A stretch of DNA of 64,000 bases from positions 1 to 64,000 of the forward strand of contig JBMHCX010000006.1 of assembly GCA_049889695.1 (NCBI GenBank). Reading direction: 5' to 3'. Made by a program: the position numbers and the translations under genes. The notes under the pieces were generated by a model that saw nothing but the letters and a program-made list of their open reading frames with translations, was not told where the DNA came from and did not search any database. Origin of the DNA: WTJH01 sp049889695 (GTDB lineage: Bacteria > Bacteroidota > Bacteroidia > Flavobacteriales > Flavobacteriaceae). How positions within the stretch are numbered: the stretch's first letter is position 1; each line of letters starts with the position of its first letter. Shown here piece by piece: positions 1 to 7,875 of this stretch.

Positions 1-918
1 ATTCATATCGTGAGCATGTGGATTGGGTGATTTCATTGGCCAACCTCCTTTTTTACACTCTTTATCTCGATACAAAACACTGTGCTGGCTAAAGTATTCA
101 CCACTGTATTTCGAGGCATCGTCTGATAATAAACAATGCAGTGAAGTTTGTGCACTTTCCCAGCTACTGTCACTAAATCCAATTAATGAGAAAATAGGGG
201 TTAATGCTTTTAAAAGTCCATCCATCAATGCACCACCACCTTTTCCAAAGTTGGAACGAGCCCAGCCAGGATGAATCGAATAAGTAGATACTCCGTCGTT
301 TTTCAAACGTTCTGCTAATTCCATTGCATATTGAACAGAAGCAACTTTTGCCTCACCATATGCGGCAAAATTATTATACTTTCTATTCTTCCAATGGAGG
401 TCTTCAAGATGAACGTGATATCTGTTTTTAGGGCTTCCTGCGTGTACTACTGAAGAAAGTATGATCATGCGGGACCCTTCTGTTTTTTTAAGGAGATCGA
501 TCAAAGACTCGGTCATTAAGAAATGTCCAAAAAAACTTGCCGCCATTGTGATCTCAAATCCATCAGAAGTGTAAATAGGCTCATTTTTCATGTTTACCAT
601 ACCTGCATTACATGCGAGTCCATCTAATCTATTGTGCTTAGCCTTGAAAGCGTTTACGAAAGAACGAACAGACTCGAGGTTAGATAAGTCAGATTGAATT
701 ATCTCAAAACTACCCTTTAGAGACTCGAAAGATCTTGATACTTCAATTGTAGCGTCAGGTCTTCTTACAGCCATTACCACATGTGCCCCTTGCTTAATGA
801 GCTGTTGAGTTGTTTCAAAACCAACTCCTGAGTTGGCCCCAGTGATTATGTAGGTTTTGCCCGTTAAATCTTTTTCAAATAGTGATGGATTACACCAAAT
901 TAAATTCTTGTTAGCCAT
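1..918 (-). CDS. SDR family oxidoreductase (partial, 3' end beyond window)
   Basis: This reading frame is open from an ATG at 918 to the window edge: 306 codons with no stop, so the C-terminus is missing. The N-terminus has the NAD(P)-binding motif TGANSGVG (residues 26-33), followed by a CNAG motif. The catalytic YxxxK is YGEAK (Y187, K191), with SS about a dozen residues earlier and HPGW after it. This is a classical short-chain dehydrogenase of the retinol-dehydrogenase/WWOX-like type, whose usual length is about 300-330 residues, so little is missing. The substrate cannot be told. It lies downstream of, and in the same orientation as, tRNA-Asn. Its sequence looks somewhat more AT-rich than the neighbouring housekeeping genes. 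Confidence 0.88.
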   Translation of the reverse strand, partial: MANKNLIWCNPSLFEKDLTGKTYIITGANSGVGFETTQQLIKQGAHVVMAVRRPDATIEVSRSFESLKGSFEIIQSDLSNLESVRSFVNAFKAKHNRLDGLACNAGMVNMKNEPIYTSDGFEITMAASFFGHFLMTESLIDLLKKTEGSRMIILSSVVHAGSPKNRYHVHLEDLHWKNRKYNNFAAYGEAKVASVQYAMELAERLKNDGVSTYSIHPGWARSNFGKGGGALMDGLLKALTPIFSLIGFSDSSWESAQTSLHCLLSDDASKYSGEYFSQHSVLYRDKECKKGGWPMKSPNPHAHDMN

Positions 919-972
919 TTTATCAATATTATTTGAAAGCAAAATTATCTTGAACACCTCTACATGACGTAA

Positions 973-999
973 CAAAAAAACGGAACCTCATAACCGTTT
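973..999 (-). terminator. Terminator-like hairpin upstream of the SDR gene
   Basis: On the minus strand the stem AAACGG/CCGTTT encloses a 10-nt loop and runs into a T tract (positions 980-973). It could stop read-through from the tRNA side before the SDR gene. The stem is short, so the call is tentative. Confidence 0.35.
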
Positions 1000-1092
1000 C
1001 TGTAAATACCGTTAAACTGTTTGATCGTGATATGTTTGAATTTTGAATTTGGGCTCCCAATCTTAAAAGTTGCAACCGCATCAAACCCTAAC

Positions 1093-1129
1093 AAAAAAAG
1101 AAAAAGCCATCGAAAATCGATGGCTTTTC
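1093..1129 (-). terminator. Intrinsic terminator after tRNA-Asn
   Basis: On the minus strand the sequence forms a stem AAAAGCCATCGA / TCGATGGCTTTT with a very short loop, followed by a T-rich run. It lies directly after the tRNA gene, so it most likely ends the tRNA transcript. Confidence 0.85.
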
Positions 1130-1134
1130 TAAGA

Positions 1135-1211
1135 TGGCTCCCCCTCTTGGGCTCGAACCAAGGACCCTCTGATTAACAGTCAGATGCTCTAACCAACTGA
1201 GCTAAGGAGGA
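1135..1211 (-). tRNA. tRNA-Asn (GTT)
   Basis: The minus strand folds as a complete tRNA. The 7-bp acceptor stem TCCTCCT/AGGGGGA contains one T-G pair, the discriminator is G and the CCA end is encoded (1137-1135). The D arm contains AGCTCAGTTGGTTAGAGC, the anticodon stem is TCTGA/TCAGA, and the T loop is GGTTCGAGCC. The anticodon GTT sits at 1177-1175 and reads AAC/AAU. A TATATTTG -7 element lies just upstream (1230-1223) and a strong terminator follows. Confidence 0.97.
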
Positions 1212-1222
1212 ATATTGGGCTG

Positions 1223-1230
1223 CAAATATA
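1223..1230 (-). promoter_or_regulatory. -7 promoter element for tRNA-Asn
   Basis: TATATTTG on the minus strand matches the Bacteroidota TAnnTTTG consensus and lies 11 nt before the tRNA 5' end. I do not see a clear TTG -33 element. It directly abuts the terminator hairpin of the upstream gene. Confidence 0.5.
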
Positions 1231-1249
1231 AAAATCCCGTTGGGGATTT
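1228..1249 (-). terminator. Terminator after the small exported protein gene
   Basis: The minus strand reads AAATCCC, loop CAAC, GGGATTT, then more T. It sits 10 bp after the stop codon of the gene at 1260-1706 and separates it from the tRNA. Confidence 0.7.
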
Positions 1250-1259
1250 AAAAAATTTA

Positions 1260-1706
1260 TTATTCTTTTTCTTCCAATTCTTTGATTTCTTCTTCAGGGA
1301 AGAATTCTAACTGCTCTTCATTCCAAACAAAGCTGCTGTTTACCTTCTCTGTCAGGGGGTCATAGGTGACCTCTAAATATTTGAGTCGTTTAATTTCTTC
1401 GACCTTTACCTGAGAAATAAAAGTATGGTAGTGGTAGCGATCGAAAGGACTCAGAAAAGTCTGGTAAGAGTCCCAAATAATATTTCGCGTATACTCTACA
1501 TTGGCGTATTTTTCCTCGATAAAGAAGCGAATTTTCTTATTGATCTCTTTGATATTAATCGGAACGATTTCCCCTTCATCGTTTTCTTCAAAACCTTGAT
1601 GTTGCTCAATGAAGTCAACAATTTTCACTTGTTTTTCTTGTGCGTTAACAGAGATGGAAAGGAGCCACCCGAAAAGAACAAAAGGAATGATGCGTGAATT
1701 TTTCAT
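1260..1706 (-). CDS. Small exported protein of unknown function
   Basis: This 148-residue protein has a clear Sec signal peptide (MKNSRIIPFVLFGWLLSISVNA, cleavage probably after NA-Q). The mature part is rich in Glu, Lys and aromatic residues and ends in a run of acidic residues (EEEIKELEEKE). I do not recognise a domain. A -7-like TATATTTG (1730-1723) precedes the ATG and a hairpin terminator follows, so it is probably a single-gene transcript. The periplasm is the likely location. Its position next to rseP does not reveal a role, since separate transcription signals lie between them. Confidence 0.75.
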   Translation of the reverse strand: MKNSRIIPFVLFGWLLSISVNAQEKQVKIVDFIEQHQGFEENDEGEIVPINIKEINKKIRFFIEEKYANVEYTRNIIWDSYQTFLSPFDRYHYHTFISQVKVEEIKRLKYLEVTYDPLTEKVNSSFVWNEEQLEFFPEEEIKELEEKE

Positions 1707-1722
1707 ATTTGGTTGTTTAATT

Positions 1723-1730
1723 CAAATATA
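1723..1730 (-). promoter_or_regulatory. -7 promoter element of the small exported protein gene
   Basis: TATATTTG on the minus strand, 17 nt before the ATG at 1706, fits the Bacteroidota -7 consensus TAnnTTTG. No convincing -33 TTG was seen. Confidence 0.45.
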
Positions 1731-1754
1731 GCACACTTTTTTGAGGTTCAGAAG

Positions 1755-3077
1755 TTATGCTCCACTGATGAGTCGATACAAATCGTTCCCGTTGGCATAA
1801 ATGACTAAACTCAGTAGTAATAGAAATCCAAACATTTGGGCATATTCCAGTACTTTCTGGTGTGGGGGTCGACCACTGACCATTTCATAGAGCAAAAACA
1901 CCACATGGCCTCCATCTAGGGCAGGGATGGGCAGTACGTTCATAAACGCTAATATGATAGAAATAAGCGCGGTAGTATACCAAAAACCTCTCCAGTTCCA
2001 TTGGGCAGGAAAGAGATTTCCGATCGTTCCAAACCCACCCAGCTGGGAAGCGCCTTTGGCGGTAAAGATATATTGGAATTGCGCGACATAATCATGTAAA
2101 ATCCAGTAGCCATGGTCGATCCCCTCCGTGATACTTTCTCCAAAACTTAGGCTTTTGTTTCTGTAGGGGATGGTCCTGTTGAGGGTGTAAAATCCAAAAG
2201 TGCCTTCGTTTGTAGGGCTAATATTGAGGTTTTCTATTTGATCTCCTCTTTGCACCTTAAAGCGGGTCATAAATGTTTTGTTTTTCTTCACTTCTTCCAG
2301 CAATGCCTGCCGATCGAGTATGGGTTGGTCATTGATAGCCAACACTAGGTCTCCCGGGCGCAGTCCGCCAATAGCTGCTCTCGATTGGGGGACTACACTA
2401 TCGATTCGTGCGGGAAAAAGAGGCGCTAAGGGAAAGAGGTCTCCTGAACGAAACATTTGATGACCGATATCTTCTGGAATGGCAATTTGTTCAGTGCTGC
2501 CATCGCTGTGTTTCACTTCGATGGTTCGAACATCTCTTAGGAATAGATGTTGGTTAACATCCATGACATTGTCGAGGTTTTTCCCGTCCACTTTTAGAAT
2601 TTCATCGCCATTTTTAAATCCAAGAGCTAAAAAACTTTCACTGGGCTTAAAGCCTGCAGTGAGGTCAGCATTGGAGAAAACGGTTTTTCCCCATACGAAC
2701 ATAATCATGATATAGATCAGAAAACCAAGGATTAAGTTTACGGTTACTCCGCCAAGCATAACAATTAGGCGCTGCCAAGCCGGCTTGGAGCGAAATTCCC
2801 AAGGTTGTGCTGGTTGTGCCATCTGCTCGGTATCCATACTTTCATCGATCATACCCGAAATTTTTACATAGCCGCCCAGCGGAAGCCAGCCAATACCATA
2901 GACGGTTTCTCCTACTTTTTTCTTGAACAGCGCAAATTTTACATCGAAGAAAAGAAAGAATTTTTCCACCCGAATATTGAATAATCGAGCAGGGATAAAG
3001 TGCCCCAATTCGTGCAGTATAATCAAAAGAGACATACTGGCTAAAAACTGCAGTGCTTTAATGGCAAATGGAGTCAT
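1755..3077 (-). CDS. rseP: RIP metalloprotease RseP (site-2 protease)
   Basis: This is an inner-membrane zinc protease that cuts transmembrane substrates, typically anti-sigma factors or remnant signal peptides. The zinc motif HELGH is at residues 22-26 in the first membrane helix. The third ligand lies in the C-terminal LPIPALDGG motif (D388). PDZ-like segments lie between (about 130-300; the second contains GGLRPGDLVLAIND). At 440 residues it is full length for the family. Transcription is away from the SCO1-like gene, and a -7-like TACTTTTG (3107-3100) precedes the ATG. dxr, a frequent neighbour in other phyla, is not adjacent here. Confidence 0.96.
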   Translation of the reverse strand: MTPFAIKALQFLASMSLLIILHELGHFIPARLFNIRVEKFFLFFDVKFALFKKKVGETVYGIGWLPLGGYVKISGMIDESMDTEQMAQPAQPWEFRSKPAWQRLIVMLGGVTVNLILGFLIYIMIMFVWGKTVFSNADLTAGFKPSESFLALGFKNGDEILKVDGKNLDNVMDVNQHLFLRDVRTIEVKHSDGSTEQIAIPEDIGHQMFRSGDLFPLAPLFPARIDSVVPQSRAAIGGLRPGDLVLAINDQPILDRQALLEEVKKNKTFMTRFKVQRGDQIENLNISPTNEGTFGFYTLNRTIPYRNKSLSFGESITEGIDHGYWILHDYVAQFQYIFTAKGASQLGGFGTIGNLFPAQWNWRGFWYTTALISIILAFMNVLPIPALDGGHVVFLLYEMVSGRPPHQKVLEYAQMFGFLLLLSLVIYANGNDLYRLISGA

Positions 3078-3099
3078 AGTTTCCTTTTTTTTATGATTT

Positions 3100-3107
3100 C
3101 AAAAGTA
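3100..3107 (-). promoter_or_regulatory. -7 promoter element of rseP
   Basis: TACTTTTG on the minus strand lies 22 nt before the rseP ATG and matches TAnnTTTG. The -33 element is not evident. Confidence 0.4.
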
Positions 3108-3157
3108 GCCTATTTTTTTATTCTGACTGAAGCCTATCCGGAAATTCCAATAACTCT

Positions 3158-3165
3158 TACTTTTG
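3158..3165 (+). promoter_or_regulatory. -7 promoter element of the SCO1-like gene
   Basis: TACTTTTG matches TAnnTTTG and lies 16 nt upstream of the ATG at 3182. It stands back-to-back with the rseP -7 element. No clear -33 TTG was seen. Confidence 0.4.
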
Positions 3166-3181
3166 TCCTAAGAAATGTTTT

Positions 3182-3859
3182 ATGCGTCAATTTTTCAAGG
3201 CTTACCGAAGATTTATTCTAATTTTTTTAGGCATCTCAACGATCATTCTAGTTTTGTTCTACGATGCGCTAAAACCAAAGCCCATACTTCCAGTCTATCA
3301 GCCGGCAATGGTAAATTTTGAATTGGTCGATAGCAGCTATCAGCATCTCAAAAAATTTCATCGCATCGCTCCTTTTCGGTTGGTCAATCAGCTGGGCGAT
3401 ACGATCACCCAACAGCTCTTTCAAGATAAAATTTATATCGCCGATTTCTTTTTTACCACTTGCCCCACCATTTGTCCAATCATGACAGGCCACATGAAAA
3501 TGATTCAAGATCAATTGATGGACGATCCGCAAGTCTTGTTGTTGTCTCATACGGTTACTCCGGAGATCGACTCCGTAGCGCAATTACAGCAATACGCCCA
3601 GGAAAAAGGAGTGATTGCCGAAAAGTGGCATTTGGTGACTGGTCCCAAAAAAGAGATTTATGATTTGGCTCGACGTTCCTATCTGGTGGCCAAAGTCGAT
3701 GGCGATGGCGGCCCTTATGACATGATACATACAGAGAACTTTGTCCTGGTAGACCCCGATCGACGCATCCGCGGCTATTACGACGGCACCGATGCCGAAG
3801 CCATACAACAACTCCTGCAAGACCTCAGCATTCTTCAACAGGAGTACCCGCAACCATAA
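3182..3859 (+). CDS. SCO1/SenC family copper chaperone
   Basis: This is a membrane-anchored thioredoxin-fold protein of the SCO1/SenC/PrrC family, which delivers copper to cytochrome oxidase or handles thiols. One N-terminal hydrophobic segment (residues 10-27) anchors it, with the domain facing the periplasm. The copper ligands are visible: CPTIC (C94, C98) and a conserved His at 183 in DMIHTEN. Its 225 residues are typical. It precedes feoA by 66 bp, but feoA has a promoter of its own in that gap. Co-regulation with iron uptake is possible but not shown. Confidence 0.93.
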   Translation: MRQFFKAYRRFILIFLGISTIILVLFYDALKPKPILPVYQPAMVNFELVDSSYQHLKKFHRIAPFRLVNQLGDTITQQLFQDKIYIADFFFTTCPTICPIMTGHMKMIQDQLMDDPQVLLLSHTVTPEIDSVAQLQQYAQEKGVIAEKWHLVTGPKKEIYDLARRSYLVAKVDGDGGPYDMIHTENFVLVDPDRRIRGYYDGTDAEAIQQLLQDLSILQQEYPQP

Positions 3860-3870
3860 GTTGCTAAAAG

Positions 3871-3903
3871 TTGGCTAGAATCCATTGGAAATCCCTACTT
3901 TTG
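3871..3903 (+). promoter_or_regulatory. Promoter of feoAB
   Basis: TTGG at 3871 and TACTTTTG at 3896-3903 are separated by about 22 bp, matching the Bacteroidota -33/-7 pattern. The ATG of feoA follows 22 nt after the -7 element. A Fur box could not be recognised with confidence. Confidence 0.6.
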
Positions 3904-3925
3904 AAATCTAAAATCATTCTAAATA

Positions 3926-4153
3926 ATGTGTCGTTTAGATCAACTGGAAGTCGGCGGAAAGGGAGTTATTGAAGCAGTAGAGACCGATAAAATTCCTTTA
4001 AAACTCATGGAAATGGGTTGTTTGCCAGGCAATGAAGTAACCTTAATACAAAAAGCCCCCTTTAACGATCCTCTTTATTTAAAAATCGATCAGGCACATC
4101 TTGCGATTCGCGTGGAAGCTGCCCGCCACATTACTTTAACAGAGAAGATTTAA
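3926..4153 (+). CDS. feoA: Ferrous iron transport protein A
   Basis: This is a 75-residue SH3-like cytoplasmic protein. It begins CRLDQLEVGGKGVIEAV and contains the family pattern LMEMGCLPGNEVTLIQKAPF, typical of FeoA. FeoA associates with FeoB and helps ferrous iron uptake across the inner membrane. It lies only 6 bp before feoB, so the two are co-transcribed. Length and order match standalone FeoA proteins in other Bacteroidota. Confidence 0.95.
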   Translation: MCRLDQLEVGGKGVIEAVETDKIPLKLMEMGCLPGNEVTLIQKAPFNDPLYLKIDQAHLAIRVEAARHITLTEKI

Positions 4154-4159
4154 TCGTTT

Positions 4160-6256
4160 ATGGCAACCTCCCTCAATGTTGCTTTAATCGGGAACCCTAA
4201 TACAGGGAAAACCTCCTTGTTTAATACACTGACAGGACTTCACCAAAAAGTTGGAAATTATCCCGGGATTACTGTTGAAAAGAAAACGGGGATTTGCCGA
4301 TTAAACCACACGACTAAAGCAATCATCAGCGACTTGCCCGGGACCTATAGTTTAAATGCCTCTTCGATCGATGAAAATGTGGTCATTGAACTACTGCTCA
4401 ATAAAAAGGATCGAGAATATCCGGATGTTGCCGTAGTGGTTACTGACGTAGAAAACCTGAAGCGGAATTTGCTGCTCTTTACCCAAATAAAAGACCTAGA
4501 AATCCCAACTCTTTTGGTGATCAATATGGCCGATCAGATGCAGCGCAAAGGCATTCAGTTGGATGTCGACTCCCTTGAAGCAGACCTAAAGACCCGAGTT
4601 GTTTTGGTCAGTTCCCGAAGCGGAGAGGGAATAGAAGAGCTGAAAGATGCCTTGTTTAACTACCGAAAAATTTCGGCTGACGCATTGCTGGCGATCGATA
4701 AAATTCATCCGACCTATTTCGAGCGTTTATCGAAAGCTTTCCCCAATCAGTCGCTTTATAAATTGTGGCTGGTCATCACCCAGGATGTGAACTTCGCCAA
4801 CCTAGACCGCCAAAAATTAGAAGAAGAGTCTTCCTTTAAAACGGAATCTCAGGCAACTTTGAAAAGAATGCAGCAGCAAGAGACCATCAAAAGGTATCAG
4901 CTCATCAATGAAGTGCTCAAAAAAGCATACAAGGTAGACCCCGCTCAGGCAACAGATTTCAGAAGTCGATTAGATCGTGTGCTGATGCATAAGTTTTGGG
5001 GCTATGTGATTTTTTTCGTCATTCTACTGACCATTTTTCAAGTCATTTACGACTGGAGTAGTATTCCCATGGATTTTATCGATGCCACTTTTGCCCAGTT
5101 GAGTGAAAGCCTACGGACTAAACTTCCCGATGGTCTGCTCACCCGGTTAATTACCAACGGCATTGTTCCCGGCCTAGGAGGAATCATCATTTTTATCCCA
5201 CAAATTGCCTTTTTATTCTTGTTTATTTCCGTCTTGGAAGAAACGGGCTATATGAGCCGTGTGGTCTTTTTAATGGATCGCGGGTTGAGGCGTTTTGGCC
5301 TCAGCGGGAAGAGTGTTATTCCGTTAATATCCGGAACAGCCTGTGCTATTCCGGCCATTATGGCCACTAGAAATATTGAGAACTGGAAAGAACGCTTGCT
5401 AACGATACTCGTTACCCCATTCACGACATGTTCTGCGCGTTTGCCGGTCTACTTGATATTGATATCGTTGGTGATTCCGGAAGAACGCTTCTTGGGGATG
5501 AACTATCAGGGCTTGGTACTGATGGGTCTCTATCTTTTGGGATTTGCATTGGCTTTGGTGAGTTCGTCGGTCTTACAACACTTTTTAAAAACACCCTATA
5601 AAAGCTATTTTGTAGTGGAAATGCCCAATTACAAAATCCCTTTGCTGAGAAATGTCGGTATAACGGTTTGGGAGAAAACAAAATCTTTTGTCGTTGAGGC
5701 AGGGAAAATTATCTTGGCGATTTCCATTCTCCTTTGGATTTTGGCCTCTTTTGGTCCAGGGAAAACTTTTGCCAATGCGGATCAGATTGTGACGGAACAA
5801 TTCGCAGAAGAACAGCTAGACGAAGCTTCTCTCCAAAATCAGATCAACGCTTTTCGTTTAGAGCATTCCTATATTGGAATTTTAGGAAAGACGATAGAAC
5901 CGTTGATACGTCCGCTGGGATACGATTGGAAAATAGGTATTGCGCTCATCAGTTCTTTTGCTGCGCGTGAGGTATTTGTGGGAACCTTGGCCACGATCTA
6001 CAGCGTTGGGAACGATGAAGAAGAAACCATTAAAGTGCGGATGGCACAAGAAACGAACGCTCAGGGACAACCCTTATTTAATTTGGCCTCAGGGATATCT
6101 TTGATGTTGTTTTATGCTTTCGCCATGCAGTGTATGAGTACTTTGGCCATTGTTCAAAAAGAAACCAATAGTTGGAAATGGCCTCTATACCAACTTATAG
6201 GGATGACACTTTTGGCCTACTTGGCCGCATGGATAGCATTTCAAACGCTCAGCTAA
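4160..6256 (+). CDS. feoB: Ferrous iron transporter FeoB
   Basis: FeoB is the inner-membrane Fe2+ permease with an N-terminal G-protein domain. The P-loop GNPNTGKTS is at residues 11-19, G3 is DLPGT and G4 is NMAD. The C-terminal half (about 270-698) carries the polytopic membrane part with the Gate motifs, including SGTACAIPA and FAAREVFVGT. The 698-residue length is normal. The stop TAA overlaps the ATG of a 39-aa companion (TAATG), indicating translational coupling. It forms feoA-feoB-companion with its own promoter, probably iron-regulated. Confidence 0.97.
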   Translation: MATSLNVALIGNPNTGKTSLFNTLTGLHQKVGNYPGITVEKKTGICRLNHTTKAIISDLPGTYSLNASSIDENVVIELLLNKKDREYPDVAVVVTDVENLKRNLLLFTQIKDLEIPTLLVINMADQMQRKGIQLDVDSLEADLKTRVVLVSSRSGEGIEELKDALFNYRKISADALLAIDKIHPTYFERLSKAFPNQSLYKLWLVITQDVNFANLDRQKLEEESSFKTESQATLKRMQQQETIKRYQLINEVLKKAYKVDPAQATDFRSRLDRVLMHKFWGYVIFFVILLTIFQVIYDWSSIPMDFIDATFAQLSESLRTKLPDGLLTRLITNGIVPGLGGIIIFIPQIAFLFLFISVLEETGYMSRVVFLMDRGLRRFGLSGKSVIPLISGTACAIPAIMATRNIENWKERLLTILVTPFTTCSARLPVYLILISLVIPEERFLGMNYQGLVLMGLYLLGFALALVSSSVLQHFLKTPYKSYFVVEMPNYKIPLLRNVGITVWEKTKSFVVEAGKIILAISILLWILASFGPGKTFANADQIVTEQFAEEQLDEASLQNQINAFRLEHSYIGILGKTIEPLIRPLGYDWKIGIALISSFAAREVFVGTLATIYSVGNDEEETIKVRMAQETNAQGQPLFNLASGISLMLFYAFAMQCMSTLAIVQKETNSWKWPLYQLIGMTLLAYLAAWIAFQTLS

Positions 6257-6375
6257 TGAAAGACTTGCAAGCTGTCATTGTTGCTTTTGCCGGGATTGGA
6301 GCATTGGCATATTTGTTCCGGAAGTGGCTATTCCCTCAAAAAAAGAAAAAAGAGGGCTGCGATAAGTGTCACTAA
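6256..6375 (+). CDS. FeoB-associated Cys-rich membrane peptide
   Basis: This is a 39-residue peptide with one membrane helix (about residues 4-26), a poly-lysine stretch (KKKKK) and the C-terminal pair C-D-K-C followed by His. It resembles the FeoB-associated Cys-rich membrane protein family, thought to act as a small Feo partner analogous to FeoC, possibly binding metal through CxxC. The start is set by the ATG overlapping the feoB stop codon. A longer reading frame upstream in the same phase lies wholly inside feoB and is unlikely to be used. Confidence 0.85.
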   Translation: MKDLQAVIVAFAGIGALAYLFRKWLFPQKKKKEGCDKCH

Positions 6376-6381
6376 GCCTGT

Positions 6382-6870
6382 TTAATTACTCGTTGAACAC
6401 AAGTTTTCGGCCCGTAGTGTCGATTTTGTCATTTCACCACTAAAATTAGCAACGACTTCCGGATGACTCGAATCGAGCTCAAAGTTCATTCGATTTTCGC
6501 TTATTTCCATACGGTAATGCAGTTCCACCTCTGCAAAATCATTTGAACTCACAATATTCAATTCAAGAATAGTAGCCGTGTGCTGAAGAATAGTTGTATG
6601 AGACGAAAATCCTTTGTAGGTAAAGTTTCCATCCTTGATCCATTGGCAAGAAAGGGCATCAATCATAAATCCATCTTCAAGATTGTTTCTCAGGCGAACC
6701 CGATAGGGATTCAAATTGTTGTCCGATTCGATCCATAAGATTTCATCGTTACGTGTTAAAAGTAGATTTTGTTGAGTAGCCTCATCTATAGATTCGTCAT
6801 CTCCTGAACAGCAAAGGCACAACCATCCAACAGAAAAAATAACACAAGCTAGTCGTATAGAGGTTTTCAT
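6382..6870 (-). CDS. Hypothetical lipoprotein
   Basis: This 162-residue protein has a lipoprotein signal peptide ending in LCLC-C (Cys near residue 21), then an acidic GDDES stretch typical of surface-directed Bacteroidota lipoproteins. The rest looks beta-rich, with alternating hydrophobic and polar residues, and holds no motif I know. I chose the ATG at 6870 because it begins the signal peptide; a longer frame reaching 7005 would overlap the divergent neighbour gene. It converges on the feo genes with only 6 bp between stop codons, so no separate terminator was seen. Confidence 0.72.
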   Translation of the reverse strand: MKTSIRLACVIFSVGWLCLCCSGDDESIDEATQQNLLLTRNDEILWIESDNNLNPYRVRLRNNLEDGFMIDALSCQWIKDGNFTYKGFSSHTTILQHTATILELNIVSSNDFAEVELHYRMEISENRMNFELDSSHPEVVANFSGEMTKSTLRAENLCSTSN

Positions 6871-6945
6871 GGGCTTAAGCTTAAGGTTTGGGTTCCAATA
6901 ATATAAGATATTTTTCTTACATTGTTTTAACCAATTTGAATTAAA

Positions 6946-7875
6946 ATGCCCAAAATTCACGTTACTCGTTCCGTGGACATCCACGCAGCCCCCGAAAAAG
7001 TACATTCTTTAATCAATAATTTTAATGCATGGCAAGCTTGGTCGCCTTGGTTAATTGCAGATCCAGAAGCGACTGTCAAGGTTGCAGCTGATGGAAAATC
7101 CTATGCTTGGGAAGGGCCGGTTACTGGTGCTGGCGAAATGGAAATCGAAGCCGAAGACTCCGGCAACATCCATTGTAATTTACTCTTTTTAAAACCGTTT
7201 AAATCGAAAGCGAAAACATATTTCACTTTGGATAAAACCGCTTCCGGAACACGGCTCACGTGGGTCATGGATTCCAGCATTCCCTTCTTTATGTTTTGGA
7301 TGAAAAATTCCATGCAAGTATATATCGGGATGGACTACGACAGAGGCTTGCTTATGATCAAAGATTTGGCTGAAAAAGAGACAGTACTCTCTAGCTTAGA
7401 GTTTATGGGGCAACATGCTTTTTCTCCGACACATTACATCGCTATCAGCAACAGCTGTCCCATCGACGAGCTCCCCCAACATATGAGTAAAAACTACGAA
7501 GCACTTCTGTCGTATGTACATGATAAAAATTCAGCTGCTGAACAGCAAGGACATGCCTTCTCTATGTATCACCGTTGGGATCCTGTAAAAGGCGAAGTGC
7601 GTTATACTGCTTGTGTACCTCTCAAAAAAATCCCTGAGTCCTTGCCGGAGGAATTTAGTGTAGGCGAATTACCGACACTACAAGTCTATGGCGTTCGACA
7701 CAAGGGAGCCTACCGACATTTAGGGAATGCTTGGTCGGCCGTTATGATGCATGAACGCAGTAAAAAATTCAAGTCTCATAAAAAATATGCGGGGATGGAA
7801 GTCTATGTTAATAGCCCCCAGGACACAAAAGAGCCAGATCTGGTGTCTGAAATTCTTATTCCCGTTCGAGATTAA
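6946..7875 (+). CDS. SRPBCC domain and GyrI-like effector-binding domain protein
   Basis: The 309-residue protein joins two ligand-binding folds. Residues 1-145 look like SRPBCC/polyketide-cyclase domains (starts IHVTRSVDIHAAPEKV, contains WSPW). Residues about 160-309 look like the GyrI-like/AraC effector-binding domain (LPTLQVYGVRHKGAYRHL, then EVYVNSPQDTKEPDLVSEILIPV). Such proteins bind small hydrophobic compounds, but the ligand is unknown. There is no DNA-binding domain, so it is not itself a regulator. Its 3' end overlaps the convergent aminopeptidase gene by 4 bp. Confidence 0.85.
   Translation: MPKIHVTRSVDIHAAPEKVHSLINNFNAWQAWSPWLIADPEATVKVAADGKSYAWEGPVTGAGEMEIEAEDSGNIHCNLLFLKPFKSKAKTYFTLDKTASGTRLTWVMDSSIPFFMFWMKNSMQVYIGMDYDRGLLMIKDLAEKETVLSSLEFMGQHAFSPTHYIAISNSCPIDELPQHMSKNYEALLSYVHDKNSAAEQQGHAFSMYHRWDPVKGEVRYTACVPLKKIPESLPEEFSVGELPTLQVYGVRHKGAYRHLGNAWSAVMMHERSKKFKSHKKYAGMEVYVNSPQDTKEPDLVSEILIPVRD

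Noticed and set aside
23..274. Plus-strand open frame of 83 codons at the window start
   Set aside because: It is antisense to the SDR gene, whose NAD-binding and YxxxK motifs are clear on the other strand.
1..1211. Genomic island inserted at tRNA-Asn
   Set aside because: No integrase, no repeat of the tRNA 3' end and no mobile genes are visible in the short stretch available.
6172..6255. Longer start for the Feo companion peptide
   Set aside because: These codons lie wholly inside feoB in another frame; the overlapping ATG at 6256 gives the expected short protein.
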